A stretch of 22,567 nucleotides of DNA from Bacteroidota bacterium. GTDB lineage: Bacteria; Spirochaetota; Spirochaetia; JABMQR01. The stretch spans positions 1-22,567 of the forward strand of contig JABMQR010000195.1 of assembly GCA_013202335.1 (NCBI GenBank), in the 5' to 3' direction. The notes beneath the pieces are model-generated. The model was not told the origin of the DNA. It saw nothing but the letters and a program-made list of their open reading frames with translations, and did not search any database. This document shows positions 1 to 6,528 of the stretch, piece after piece. Each line of letters opens with the position of its first letter. The stretch's first letter is position 1. Both the position numbers and the translations under genes were made by a program.

Positions 1-49
1 TGTAATTACTTATATTATAACATAATACATATTTATGATCAAAAACTTC
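1..49 (+). repeat. 65-bp inverted-repeat element, copy D (cut by window edge)
   Basis: This is the right-hand 49 bases of a 65-bp element that is complete at 1680, 3056 and 14294. It ends in the same right arm (ATCAAAAACTTC) and carries TATAAC at the internal position where the other copies have a -10-like hexamer. The left arm would lie 16 bases outside the window. A hairpin follows directly at 53-90. The 156 bases before the first gene contain only this element and that hairpin. Confidence 0.7.
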
Positions 50-52
50 ATA

Positions 53-90
53 AGGCAATTTCTATAAATCTTTGATTTATGAAATTGCCT
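53..90. repeat. Hairpin repeat related to the 40-bp family; possible terminator
   Basis: The arms AGGCAATTTC and GAAATTGCCT enclose a second pair, ATAAATC/GATTTAT, around a TTT loop with one bulged T. The outer AGGCAATTTC and the inner AAATC/GATTT pairing recur at 14189-14228 and 22513-22552. It lies 67 bp beyond the stop of the minus-strand nucleotidyltransferase gene and could act as its terminator, but no strong T run follows on that strand. Confidence 0.6.
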
Positions 91-156
91 CATTTCTGAT
101 TCATTTTAGTTAATTGAGAAATGGTCTTTTTGATTTCTCCAACCAACATACTCAAA

Positions 157-534
157 TCACTGTTTTTCATAGATCAGCTTCCCTTTTTCGATTATTGATT
201 TACGATTCAGCTCACCAATTTTCTCCATCTCAACAAGATCTAGAGGAAAAGACGTTTTACTCAGGGCAAACCCATAGAGTTTAAAAAATTCCTCTGCCGA
301 ATTGAGTCCTTCCACGGCAATATCTATATCTGAATTTTCATCAAAACGCTCTGGTGAAAGAAGAGAACCCCACTGATATATTCGTGTAACAGGGAAATTA
401 TTTTGTAATGCTAATATAATGGCATCAGCCTCTTTTTTGGCCTTTGCATATAATTCATACGAGTATTGCTTTTTTCTTTCTGATTTTTCTTTAAGAAATT
501 TTCTGGCAGCTTGATAATCAAAATTGTCATTCAT
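157..534 (-). CDS. Minimal nucleotidyltransferase (MNT) domain protein
   Basis: A small cytosolic protein of 125 residues with the polymerase-beta-type nucleotidyltransferase signature: GS followed eleven residues later by DID (GSLLSPERFDENSDID), the metal-binding aspartates. MNT proteins of this kind are often the antitoxin of HEPN/MNT modules, where they AMPylate the HEPN toxin; others are stand-alone transferases. I chose the ATG at 534 because AGGAAAG lies six bases upstream. A longer start at 576 would have no ribosome site and would add a poorly structured leader. A promoter sits at 600-628. No HEPN partner is visible: the upstream neighbour is a patatin, and only 156 bases remain downstream. 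The family is clear; the biological role is open. Confidence 0.8.
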   Translation of the reverse strand: MNDNFDYQAARKFLKEKSERKKQYSYELYAKAKKEADAIILALQNNFPVTRIYQWGSLLSPERFDENSDIDIAVEGLNSAEEFFKLYGFALSKTSFPLDLVEMEKIGELNRKSIIEKGKLIYEKQ

Positions 535-599
535 AATATTCTTTCCTGCACCTGAGGTAATTTCAAGAATCCTCAACTATATGGATATATTACAAACCA

Positions 600-628
600 A
601 CTATAGTACATCTATAAGTGAAACTCAA
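600..628 (-). promoter_or_regulatory. Predicted sigma70-type promoter of the MNT gene
   Basis: On the minus strand TTGAGT (623-628), a 17-base spacer and TATAGT (600-605) give a good -35/-10 pair about 65 bases upstream of the MNT start codon. It lies in the 119-bp gap after the patatin gene, so the MNT gene can be transcribed on its own. Confidence 0.5.
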
Positions 629-653
629 GCAACATTTTCAGGATTGAGGCTGT

Positions 654-1568
654 TTACAACCAATCCACCGTATTCATATAGTTCAGCATTTCCCGCTCCC
701 CCTGATCGATCAGATCCATCTGATGCAGTTTTATGGGACTTTTATTCTCAATATGAGATATTTGGAAACCCAGATCGGCAAGATCAAGACTTTTTCTGAT
801 CTGAGGGATAGCCAGTGCTTCGATGGTTTTATTAAACGTAGTAAACGCAGAGCTCATTTGCTCAACCACCATTGCCATACCCAGACTCACACCAATGGTA
901 TGACTTGCTCCCATCGCTTTTGCGACATCAACAGGAACCTGATCCAGAACTCCACCATCAACAAGGTGATATCCACTAATTTCGATAGGTTGAAAGACAC
1001 CCGGAACAGCAGAACTTGCTCGCACAGCAAGGCCTATATCTGTCATATCTGAGATTATTTCAGTTGTAAAGCCGTTTCTGAATTTATCCGGTGGGAGGAG
1101 ATAATTTTCCAATTCCTCACTGTTTTGTTTCAATTTCCCGGCCATATATTTTGAAGTAAAGATCACCCTCACTCTTTTATCCAGATCAGAAGCGGTTACG
1201 GCAAGGTCGATAGGGAGGTCATCAAACCCTCTGCCGCCAAGAAGTGTGTTCATGGTATCGGCAAGAGCTGCATTAGAAAGCAGCCCACCCTCTCTACGTA
1301 ATTTAAGAACATGCTTTGTGGTGTCGGAAATGCTAATGACATGCTGAAACCAGCCAAAATCTTCTGCACTCTTCTCCAGTATCGACTGTGGAACTTCAGC
1401 TGCATAGCAAGCGGCTATTATTGCTCCGGCAGATGTTCCTGCTATACATACCGGGAGGTTCTTTGCTTTAGCTCGTAAAGCCTTTAAAACTCCAACATGA
1501 GCGTAGCCCCTTGCTCCACCGCCACCAAGAGCGAGGCCAACCTGCGGATAATTATCAGTTTCGTGCAT
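654..1568 (-). CDS. Patatin-like phospholipase (RssA/YlbK type)
   Basis: A 304-residue serine lipid acyl hydrolase. The family's catalytic features are all present: an oxyanion-hole loop GGGGARG at residues 15-21, the nucleophile elbow GTSAG with Ser46, and the dyad aspartate in DGG at residue 204. Members deacylate phospholipids through a Ser-Asp dyad. The protein has no signal peptide, so it is probably cytosolic or peripherally membrane-bound, like the bacterial RssA group rather than secreted ExoU-type toxins. AGGAAG lies seven bases upstream of the ATG. A terminator-like hairpin at 1601-1630 separates it from the upstream gene, and a separate promoter serves the downstream MNT gene, so it is probably a single-gene unit. 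The substrate is unknown. Confidence 0.88.
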   Translation of the reverse strand: MHETDNYPQVGLALGGGGARGYAHVGVLKALRAKAKNLPVCIAGTSAGAIIAACYAAEVPQSILEKSAEDFGWFQHVISISDTTKHVLKLRREGGLLSNAALADTMNTLLGGRGFDDLPIDLAVTASDLDKRVRVIFTSKYMAGKLKQNSEELENYLLPPDKFRNGFTTEIISDMTDIGLAVRASSAVPGVFQPIEISGYHLVDGGVLDQVPVDVAKAMGASHTIGVSLGMAMVVEQMSSAFTTFNKTIEALAIPQIRKSLDLADLGFQISHIENKSPIKLHQMDLIDQGEREMLNYMNTVDWL

Positions 1569-1600
1569 TAAAAAACTTCCTTAATCATTTTCTATTAATA

Positions 1601-1630
1601 AAAGCCTGCTGCATTTCAACAACAGGCTTT
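1601..1630 (-). terminator. Terminator-like hairpin between the exported protein gene and the patatin gene
   Basis: An 11-bp stem with one mismatch (AAAGCCTGCTG against CAACAGGCTTT) and an 8-base loop. On the minus strand it is followed by TTTTATTAAT, a modest T-rich tail. It could end transcription from the 1788-2939 gene; the position is right but the tail is weak. Confidence 0.5.
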
Positions 1631-1679
1631 ATACTGTAGTTTTCATTATTATATATAATAACAAAAGCTATCGATTAAT

Positions 1680-1744
1680 GAAGTATTTTGATGATTTATA
1701 ATTACTTTTGATACAATAAGATAAATCATTCATCAAAAAACTTC
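1680..1744 (+). repeat. 65-bp inverted-repeat element, copy A
   Basis: It starts GAAGTATTTTGATGA and ends TCATCAAAAAACTTC: 15-base arms that pair at 14 positions. Its length is identical to copies B and C. Compared with those copies, the arm carries T10/A56 where B and C carry G10/C56, a paired change that preserves the inverted repeat. It contains TTGATG (9-14) and TACAAT (33-38) as a weak promoter-like pair with an 18-base spacer. A hairpin follows at 1748-1784. Confidence 0.8.
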
Positions 1745-1747
1745 TGA

Positions 1748-1784
1748 AGCTATTTTTAAAAAACTAAGTTTTATAAAAATAGCT
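1748..1784. repeat. AT-rich hairpin adjoining copy A and a gene end
   Basis: AGCTATTTTTA and TAAAAATAGCT form a long AT stem, extended inward by AAAACT/AGTTTT. It begins three bases after copy A of the 65-bp element and ends three bases from the stop codon of the minus-strand gene at 1788. It may therefore act as that gene's 3' end structure. Confidence 0.6.
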
Positions 1785-1787
1785 AAA

Positions 1788-2939
1788 TTACCAAAGTCTA
1801 TAGGCACCACCAGCTTTTATTCCAATTGAACTGGTTGAAAGAGAAACTTCAGCATACGTAGTGAAGTTGGGGTTCAGCATATAATATACATCTCCGGTCA
1901 AGATAACTGAAAAATTGGTGGTGGTTCCTATATTCAAACCGGCATTTAAACCAGCCTCAGCCCACCAGTGATAGTCCTCAGGAAGATATACAAGATTACC
2001 ATTCAGGGCCAGCAGAGCTGAAAACGAACCACTGCTAAATCCTGCAGCAATTGACCCATCAGCCTCATAGTAGAGTACGTCGTTAATAAAAACCCCATTT
2101 ATCGCCCCTGACATTCCCACATCACCACCAATACTGAAAGGAGGTGTCAAATTGGTATTAAGTTCCGGTTCAAGGGATAAGTAAAGCATTGCTTCCATTC
2201 CACTCATAAGTCCAGCATATCTATTCAGCTCAAATGCATACTCCTGGCTGCTTGAAACAGCAATGATATCCAATACTCTATTGGGAATTCCCATAGCTGA
2301 AGCTAATCTGCTCCAATACTCTGTCACTAGCTCAGCATCATTGTCACTATAAGTGTTTAGAATGACAGCGGCTTGAGTGAATACCTCGGTTACAGCACGG
2401 ACTTTGGCTTCGGTGGGAACAACTCCCAGATAGTTCATCATCAGTTCAGCTCTGAGAATATTAAATATACTGTATTGCCGTCCAACTCCGACACCGATGT
2501 ACGGATCTACAGCAAACTGAAAGGTACTGGCTCCAGTAGTTGAAGCAAAGATAATACTTCCAGTGCCTCCTGCAGCAAGGAATCCCGGGAGCGAGCTGAC
2601 TTCAAAACCATACAGCCTGTACTCTGTATTTCTGTTTGTACCCAGGGCAATGCTTGTTTGGGTGGTTCCTATGCGAAATGCAGCATTCACATCAAACAAA
2701 AGAAATGAATCCTGAGTCTGGTTCAAACTATAATAATCTGCTTCAACACCAATATCTGCGACCAATGTTCCACCCAATGGCAAGGAGACTGATAACACAT
2801 CCGGGAGATCCCCTGAAATGGCCAGTTCGTCTCTCTCCAGAGGAACTACCATGTCATAGAGGTTCTCCATCCCTATTCCTGCCACTTGTGATGTGAGCAT
2901 AATACAAAACACCAAAACTAATACAACAACTTTTTTCAT
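1788..2939 (-). CDS. Exported protein, probable outer-membrane beta-barrel
   Basis: I do not recognise a named family. The 383-residue protein starts with a clear signal peptide (MKKVVVLVLVFCIMLTSQVAG). It continues as alternating hydrophobic/polar stretches rich in Gly, Ser, Thr and Tyr (for example GGTLVADIGVEADYYSL, GLNIGTTTNFSVILTGDVYY) and ends in an aromatic residue after a strand (GGAYRLW). This pattern is typical of outer-membrane beta-barrels. A helical-looking stretch near residues 175-235 may be an inserted loop or plug. GGGGGAG lies just upstream of the ATG, an unusually strong ribosome site. The gene stands alone between two copies of the 65-bp element (A beyond its 3' end, B upstream). 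Function unknown. Confidence 0.75.
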   Translation of the reverse strand: MKKVVVLVLVFCIMLTSQVAGIGMENLYDMVVPLERDELAISGDLPDVLSVSLPLGGTLVADIGVEADYYSLNQTQDSFLLFDVNAAFRIGTTQTSIALGTNRNTEYRLYGFEVSSLPGFLAAGGTGSIIFASTTGASTFQFAVDPYIGVGVGRQYSIFNILRAELMMNYLGVVPTEAKVRAVTEVFTQAAVILNTYSDNDAELVTEYWSRLASAMGIPNRVLDIIAVSSSQEYAFELNRYAGLMSGMEAMLYLSLEPELNTNLTPPFSIGGDVGMSGAINGVFINDVLYYEADGSIAAGFSSGSFSALLALNGNLVYLPEDYHWWAEAGLNAGLNIGTTTNFSVILTGDVYYMLNPNFTTYAEVSLSTSSIGIKAGGAYRLW

Positions 2940-3011
2940 TTTCTCCCCCTGGAATCCATTTTAATTTATAAGAGGAAGATTGAAAAACCTTCCTTGCTTT
3001 ATCAGTAAATG

Positions 3012-3052
3012 AGGGAATTTTTCAAAATTCAAAGAATTTAAAAAAATTCCCT
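3012..3052. repeat. Hairpin immediately 5' of copy B
   Basis: The arms AGGGAATTTTT and AAAAAATTCCCT, with inner AAATTC/GAATTT pairing, form a long AT-rich stem. It ends three bases before copy B of the 65-bp element. It resembles the AGGCAATTTC hairpins in layout, though its sequence has drifted. Confidence 0.6.
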
Positions 3053-3055
3053 TTT

Positions 3056-3120
3056 GAAGTTTTTGGACAGGTGTTATTAAGTTCCTATACTACAAATAAT
3101 CACAAAGATCCAAAAACTTC
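3056..3120 (+). repeat. 65-bp inverted-repeat element, copy B
   Basis: Bounded by a perfect 12-bp inverted repeat, GAAGTTTTTGGA and TCCAAAAACTTC. Internally TTGGAC (3063-3068) and TATACT (3086-3091) are separated by 17 bases, the geometry of a sigma70 promoter reading toward the pilin gene nearly 500 bases away. Same length as copies A and C. Confidence 0.85.
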
Positions 3121-3510
3121 TGGCTAATAGGTAGCTCCGAAATACTATCAAATTATTTTACACTATAGCATGTGCATTAACAATAATATTTATTTTTAGA
3201 AAGTCATTATAAGTAACAACAAACAGATTTTGGAAAGGTTTCTTAAATCAATCAGAACTTTGCTGTTTATTCTAAACAGCTAACTATCATGTTGTATTTA
3301 CTGTATAATTCCTATCTATTATTGTGTTCCATGCAATTTTTATTGTATTTACACTGTAATGTGAGCCCAGTCCATCTCTATAATGGTTCAAAATGCCTCT
3401 ACATGATGGACTAAGGATAGATGTTTACTCTTATTTATACATGTTTTTACCTGTTTATATAAAATTTTCACTAATTTTCCATGAAAATAGATTATTTTGC
3501 AATAAAAGAC

Positions 3511-3538
3511 TTGATTTTCGTATTACTCTGTGTATAAC
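3511..3538 (+). promoter_or_regulatory. Predicted promoter of the pilus operon
   Basis: TTGATT (3511-3516), a 16-base spacer and TATAAC (3533-3538) lie 57 bases upstream of the pilin start codon. This is the best -35/-10 pair near the gene. The perfect palindrome at 3550-3565 falls about where transcription would begin. Confidence 0.5.
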
Positions 3539-3549
3539 TTTATATAGGT

Positions 3550-3565
3550 AGATGTTTAAACATCT
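3550..3565. promoter_or_regulatory. Perfect 16-bp palindrome, candidate operator of the pilus operon
   Basis: AGATGTTTAAACATCT is fully self-complementary and sits 12 bases after the predicted -10, between promoter and ribosome site. Its half TAGATGTTTA also occurs at 3418-3427, 131 bases upstream. A paired site plus a distal half-site suits a repressor or a looping regulator. No regulator gene for it is adjacent. Confidence 0.5.
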
Positions 3566-3594
3566 ATAATAATAAAAAGTTTAGAGGAAAAAGT

Positions 3595-3942
3595 ATGAAA
3601 GTAAAAAAAGTAAAAAAAAGGTTATTTGCGTTCGTATTAATACTATTTGTTGCTGGTGGTTCAGTTTTTGCGTTAACAACTGGTAATTTTGTCTTATCTG
3701 GAACAGTAACCAGTAGCCAAGGAATATCAATTGTTGCAGATCCTAATGCATCAGCTATTGATTTAATGACAACAACAGCAGATTTACAAGTCGCAGTCGT
3801 AACCGAAAAATCAAATATAGCTGGTTATTCTGTACAGGTTTGGAGTCTTAACGGTGGAACCCTTGACGGAACAGTTTTGGCTGAATCATTGGATTATACA
3901 GCGAAATATACTGGCTATAATTCAGGTGTTGCATTTACCCTA
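3595..3942 (+). pseudogene. Pilin-like (Csu/SCPU-type) subunit, 5' part, interrupted by an IS
   Basis: The first 116 codons of a secreted pilin-like subunit: signal peptide (to about residue 26, VAGGSVFA), then a beta-rich domain containing NFVLSGTVTSS and GYSVQVWSL. An IS630-family element enters at the TA of 3941-3942. The frame then runs 54 bases into the element and stops at 3996. The missing end lies at 6342-6494; excising the IS and one TA joins ...GVAFTL to GLENAKTT... in frame, giving a 166-residue protein. AGAGGAAAA precedes the ATG. Followed by chaperone and usher genes, it was probably the main fibre subunit. Without its C-terminal strand it should not fold or polymerise, so the gene is taken as inactive. 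Confidence 0.85.
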
Positions 3943-3981
3943 GTACCCCGTCCCATAAGTTTTGAGTATATATATGGCAAT
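3943..3981 (+). repeat. IS left terminal inverted repeat
   Basis: It begins GTACCCCGTCCCATAAGT. The outer 18 bases match the right end at 17 positions, and an inner TGGCAAT lies at the same distance (positions 33-39) from both ends; 29 of 39 positions agree overall. The two matching blocks with a divergent middle suggest a bipartite transposase binding site. Confidence 0.88.
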
Positions 3982-4001
3982 ACACTATCCGCATAAAGCA
4001 C

Positions 4002-4030
4002 TTGTATAAAACCCATAGATATTGTATAAT
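4002..4030 (+). promoter_or_regulatory. Predicted internal promoter of the IS
   Basis: TTGTAT (4002-4007), a 17-base spacer and a consensus TATAAT (4025-4030) lie 84 bases upstream of the first transposase frame. Besides driving the transposase, it could supply read-through transcription to the chaperone and usher genes downstream of the insertion. Confidence 0.6.
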
Positions 4031-4113
4031 ACGCTCTACAGCCCCATAAAAAAGGGGATATGTTTGCTATTTAGATTCAATACAAGGGTTGATGTAACAG
4101 AGGAGAGTGAATT

Positions 4114-4893
4114 ATGAATTGCCAGGGCATAGTGTTTTCACCACAACAATCTCAGAGACGTATTAAGAAAGCTTTACAGGTAGTGCCTGTGAAAGTGTTG
4201 AAAAGGATTATCTCTTTTGCGCTTTACCTGCTTGGGGCAAAAACGAGTGCAATAGGTTCTCTTATGGAGATGCCAAAAGAATCCGTTAAGACAACGAACA
4301 GCAGAATAATGAAAGACGGCCTGCCTGCTTTTCGGGACCGACGAGAGTCAATGAATACCTATAGCCGTGAGTTGTCACCACCTCCACGAGAACCGCAAAC
4401 ATCCGTGTTAATTCAAGAAGATTATTATGTGATAATCTTTGAGAATACGAATCACCAATTAAAAATTCCGCGAAACAATCATGTACATATTAGAACCGTT
4501 CTGTTATCACTACTTCAGGCCAATTTAATAACCATTCATAGAGTTTCTTCAGTGTTGGATATTACTCCCGCGCATTGCCGGGATCTATCTGGTAAATTGG
4601 AAACCTATGATGTAACAGAAGTTCTTATTGATAAACGAAAAGGACAAAAGAAAGACTTTCTGGTCGATTTAGAGGTAAAGGCGGAACTGATTCTGAATTT
4701 TGCCGCCCGTGCGGTTAGTGGATATTCCCTATCAAGCCAGGCACTTACGGAGATAATAAATGAGCATCAAAAGACGGCCATCTCTCCGCGAACAATACGT
4801 TGGCATATGAACAAGCTTGGTCTTATGAAAATTAAAAAGACCCTTCCGGATTTGGTTGCAACTTTAAAAAAAACTCCTGAACATTCTTGTTGA
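4114..4893 (+). CDS. IS630-family element, upstream ORF with several HTH-like segments
   Basis: A 259-residue protein with no catalytic motif that I can see. Three regions look like helix-turn-helix DNA-binding units: about residues 25-75 (AIGSLMEMPKESVKTTNSRI), about 128-160 (TIHRVSSVLDITPAHCRDLS) and about 195-245 (LSSQALTEIINEHQKTAISP, then RTIRWHMNKLG). AGAGGAGAG precedes the ATG. The frame ends 20 bases after an A8 run (4866-4873). The next frame (one base later) opens at that same run and continues into the transposase without an ATG before its first GTG. I therefore read it as the N-terminal part of one long transposase interrupted by a frameshift, or joined to it by slippage. A separate DNA-binding accessory protein is the alternative. 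Confidence 0.75.
   Translation: MNCQGIVFSPQQSQRRIKKALQVVPVKVLKRIISFALYLLGAKTSAIGSLMEMPKESVKTTNSRIMKDGLPAFRDRRESMNTYSRELSPPPREPQTSVLIQEDYYVIIFENTNHQLKIPRNNHVHIRTVLLSLLQANLITIHRVSSVLDITPAHCRDLSGKLETYDVTEVLIDKRKGQKKDFLVDLEVKAELILNFAARAVSGYSLSSQALTEIINEHQKTAISPRTIRWHMNKLGLMKIKKTLPDLVATLKKTPEHSC
4866..4873 (+). promoter_or_regulatory. A8 slippery tract joining the two transposase frames
   Basis: Eight adenines follow ACTTT. The upstream frame ends shortly after, and the transposase frame opens at 4868. Removing one A gives a continuous reading ...VATLKKLLNILVDAG.... Runs of eight or more A are known to promote RNA polymerase slippage, so this could be a programmed junction. A simple inactivating insertion or an assembly error would look the same. 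Confidence 0.55.
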
Positions 4894-5023
4894 TGCCGGG
4901 ATTGATATATCAGGGTCTCGATCAAGTTATCTCAGCATACAACCCCTTTCAAAAAGTATTATACGCAAAGCAACGGTTGTCCTGACTGGCAGGGGATTTG
5001 GCGCTGGGATTATTGCCGGGTTT

Positions 5024-6292
5024 GTGGGATGCGCTGAATCTACCGTTTATCGAAACCTTCGACGTAAGGGCGATACTGGGAATATCGTTGATCTTACACG
5101 TTCCGGCCGTCCGGCTCGTTACCCGGAAACATGCAAGCTGGCATTAACCGGTTTCTATTGCCAGACACAGCCTTTTGCACATGCAGGACGATGGACGTTC
5201 AGGTGGGCTGCCGTTTACCTGGCAGCACATCCTGAACGCCTGAAGGCAACACCGAGCAAATCTACTATTCACCGTATATTACAAGAGAACAGCCTCAAAC
5301 CTCACCAGTCACGGTATTTCCTGCACATAACGGATCCGGACTTTTTCCCGAAAATGGAGCACTTAATTAATCTCTATACCCGGCCTCCGGAAAATCTCTA
5401 TTTCTTTGATGAATGCCCGGGAATCCAAATACTAAAAAGGTTGCTTCCCGACCTCAGGACAGAGGAAATGAAAAAACGTCTTGAGGAGTTTGAGTACATA
5501 AGGAATGGTACCATGAATGTCCTCGCCTTTTTCAATAACAAAACAGGAAAAGTATTTGCCGAATGTAAAGCAGACCATAAAACTGACACGTTCATCGAGG
5601 TATTTACCCGTCATGTTGCTTCTTGTCCGGATCAGGAACCGATTCATTATGTTATGGATAATTTATCAACGCATCGTGGATATCCATTCTGCAAAACAGT
5701 AGCTGAATTAAGTAATGTCCCCTGTCCATCAGAGAAGGAACTACAGGATCTGGAAAAACGTGTTGCCTGGCTTACATCGGAGGATAAACGTATTGTTATT
5801 CATTTTACCCCATACCATGGTTCCTGGCTGAATCTGGTCGAGTTCTGGTTTGGTATCATGAACAGAAAAGTGTTACGTGAATCCTATGGGTGTGGGGAGG
5901 AGTTAACGGAAAGCTTTGCATCTTTTCTGAAAAACTGGAACACCTTATTCGCGCATCCTTTTCGCTGGTCGTATGATGGCAAAGGATTACATAAAAAAGC
6001 AGTTGACCGCTTTAGTACGATAGTGAAGCAATCAGCGAATAAGCTTGAAATCTCCAGTCTCACCAAACAGTTAAAATTGATGTTCAATCTGTTGAAGGAT
6101 TACGTTTCTGAAATTCCAATAGAATATTGGGAGAATCTATTTGAAGCATTCCAAGTGAATGAAGTAATACTCAGAACAAGCATTCTGCATGAAGAAAGTA
6201 TTAAGAAAAAGGAGAATGCAGAGAACGCACTGAACGCATTATTGCCGGTTCTTAAAAATCGGATCAGCCAAAAGAAATTGAAAACTGCTTAG
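5024..6292 (+). CDS. IS630-family transposase, catalytic part
   Basis: A DDE transposase of 422 residues counted from the GTG at 5024. An HTH lies at the N-terminus (GCAESTVYRNLRR, then RSGRPARYPE). The DDE triad appears as Asp129 in FFDECPG, Asp212 in VMDNLSTH and Glu273 in HGSWLNLVEFWF, all classic IS630 motifs. The last two catalytic residues are 60 apart because of a charged insert (about residues 232-257). About 140 residues follow the catalytic domain. The same frame is open and coding-like back to 4868 (including an HTH-like GRGFGAGIIAGFVGCAESTV) with no ATG, so true translation probably enters from the upstream frame at the A8 run. Joining the frames takes a +1 or -2 shift, or loss of one A. 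Confidence 0.88.
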   Translation: MGCAESTVYRNLRRKGDTGNIVDLTRSGRPARYPETCKLALTGFYCQTQPFAHAGRWTFRWAAVYLAAHPERLKATPSKSTIHRILQENSLKPHQSRYFLHITDPDFFPKMEHLINLYTRPPENLYFFDECPGIQILKRLLPDLRTEEMKKRLEEFEYIRNGTMNVLAFFNNKTGKVFAECKADHKTDTFIEVFTRHVASCPDQEPIHYVMDNLSTHRGYPFCKTVAELSNVPCPSEKELQDLEKRVAWLTSEDKRIVIHFTPYHGSWLNLVEFWFGIMNRKVLRESYGCGEELTESFASFLKNWNTLFAHPFRWSYDGKGLHKKAVDRFSTIVKQSANKLEISSLTKQLKLMFNLLKDYVSEIPIEYWENLFEAFQVNEVILRTSILHEESIKKKENAENALNALLPVLKNRISQKKLKTA

Positions 6293-6300
6293 GAAGTTAA

Positions 6301-6339
6301 ATTGCCAAAAAACATGTCAGTACTTATGGGACGAGGTAC
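6301..6339 (-). repeat. IS right terminal inverted repeat
   Basis: Read on the minus strand it starts GTACCTCGTCCCATAAGT, matching the left end at 17 of the first 18 bases and again over the inner TGGCAAT. The second TA copy follows at 6340-6341. Confidence 0.88.
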
Positions 6340-6494
6340 TAGGGCTTGAAAATGCAAAGACAACAATAACAACTTCAGGTACTAAAACAACAGGGACTGC
6401 TAAAAACTTCACAATCAGTTTTACAATTACCCCTTATGTGTTGTCACCAGATACTTATACAGATACCATATATTTCGAAATACTAGCTCCATAA
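6340..6494 (+). pseudogene. Pilin-like subunit, 3' part, displaced by the IS
   Basis: The C-terminal 50 codons and stop of the pilin that starts at 3595. In the frame fixed by the excision model they read GLENAKTT, then end in ISFTITPYVLSP and YTDTIYFEILAP. The closing block is the pattern of the last strands of Csu/spore-coat-U-type subunits (compare AGDYDDTISLTVIAN in the 10533 protein and DYYSDTLVVKVISN in the 12904 protein). The fragment has no start codon or ribosome site of its own. It ends 34 bases before the chaperone start. Confidence 0.85.
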
Positions 6495-6528
6495 TCAGTT
6501 TAATTGAAAATTGGGTAGTTTTACAATT

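Larger units (their letters stand above)
2940..3594. other. 655-bp gene-free region upstream of the pilus locus
   Basis: No coding sequence is supported here. It holds a small hairpin (AGGAAG/CTTCCT, 2973-2994), the AGGGAATTTTT hairpin at 3012-3052, copy B of the 65-bp element, and a perfect hairpin GCTGTTTA-TTC-TAAACAGC (3262-3280). It also holds two near-identical 18-base direct repeats of the form TTGTATTTAC...TGTA(T)AAT (3292-3309 and 3343-3360), an inverted repeat AGTCCATC/GATGGACT (3369-3376 and 3405-3412), and the pilin promoter and palindrome described separately. The density of symmetric sites suggests a regulated promoter region for the pilus operon. Confidence 0.6.
3943..6339 (+). 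mobile_element. IS630-family insertion sequence, 2397 bp, flanked by TA duplication
   Basis: The element carries terminal inverted repeats (3943-3981 and 6301-6339) and two open frames in one direction, the second with an IS630-type DDE catalytic domain. TA at 3941-3942 and again at 6340-6341 is the dinucleotide target duplication expected of this family. It lies inside a pilin gene, and its removal restores that reading frame. At nearly 2.4 kb it is about twice the usual length for the family, because of an additional N-terminal coding part and a long C-terminal extension. Its promoter and both ends are intact; the transposase frame is interrupted at an A8 run. Confidence 0.92.

Noticed and set aside
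1570..1580. AAAAAACTTCC before the patatin gene as another arm of the 65-bp element.
   Set aside because: It is the complement of the patatin ribosome-binding site (AGGAAG) plus Ts, with no partner arm 65 bases away.
1680..1744. Integron attC sites as an explanation for the 65-bp elements (similar length, inverted-repeat ends).
   Set aside because: No RYYYAAC/GTTRRRY core sites at the ends, no integrase in the window, and no cassette-like single ORFs between copies.
6511..6528. TTG at 6511 as the start of the chaperone.
   Set aside because: It would put six extra residues before a complete signal peptide, and there is no better ribosome site; the ATG at 6529 is preferred.
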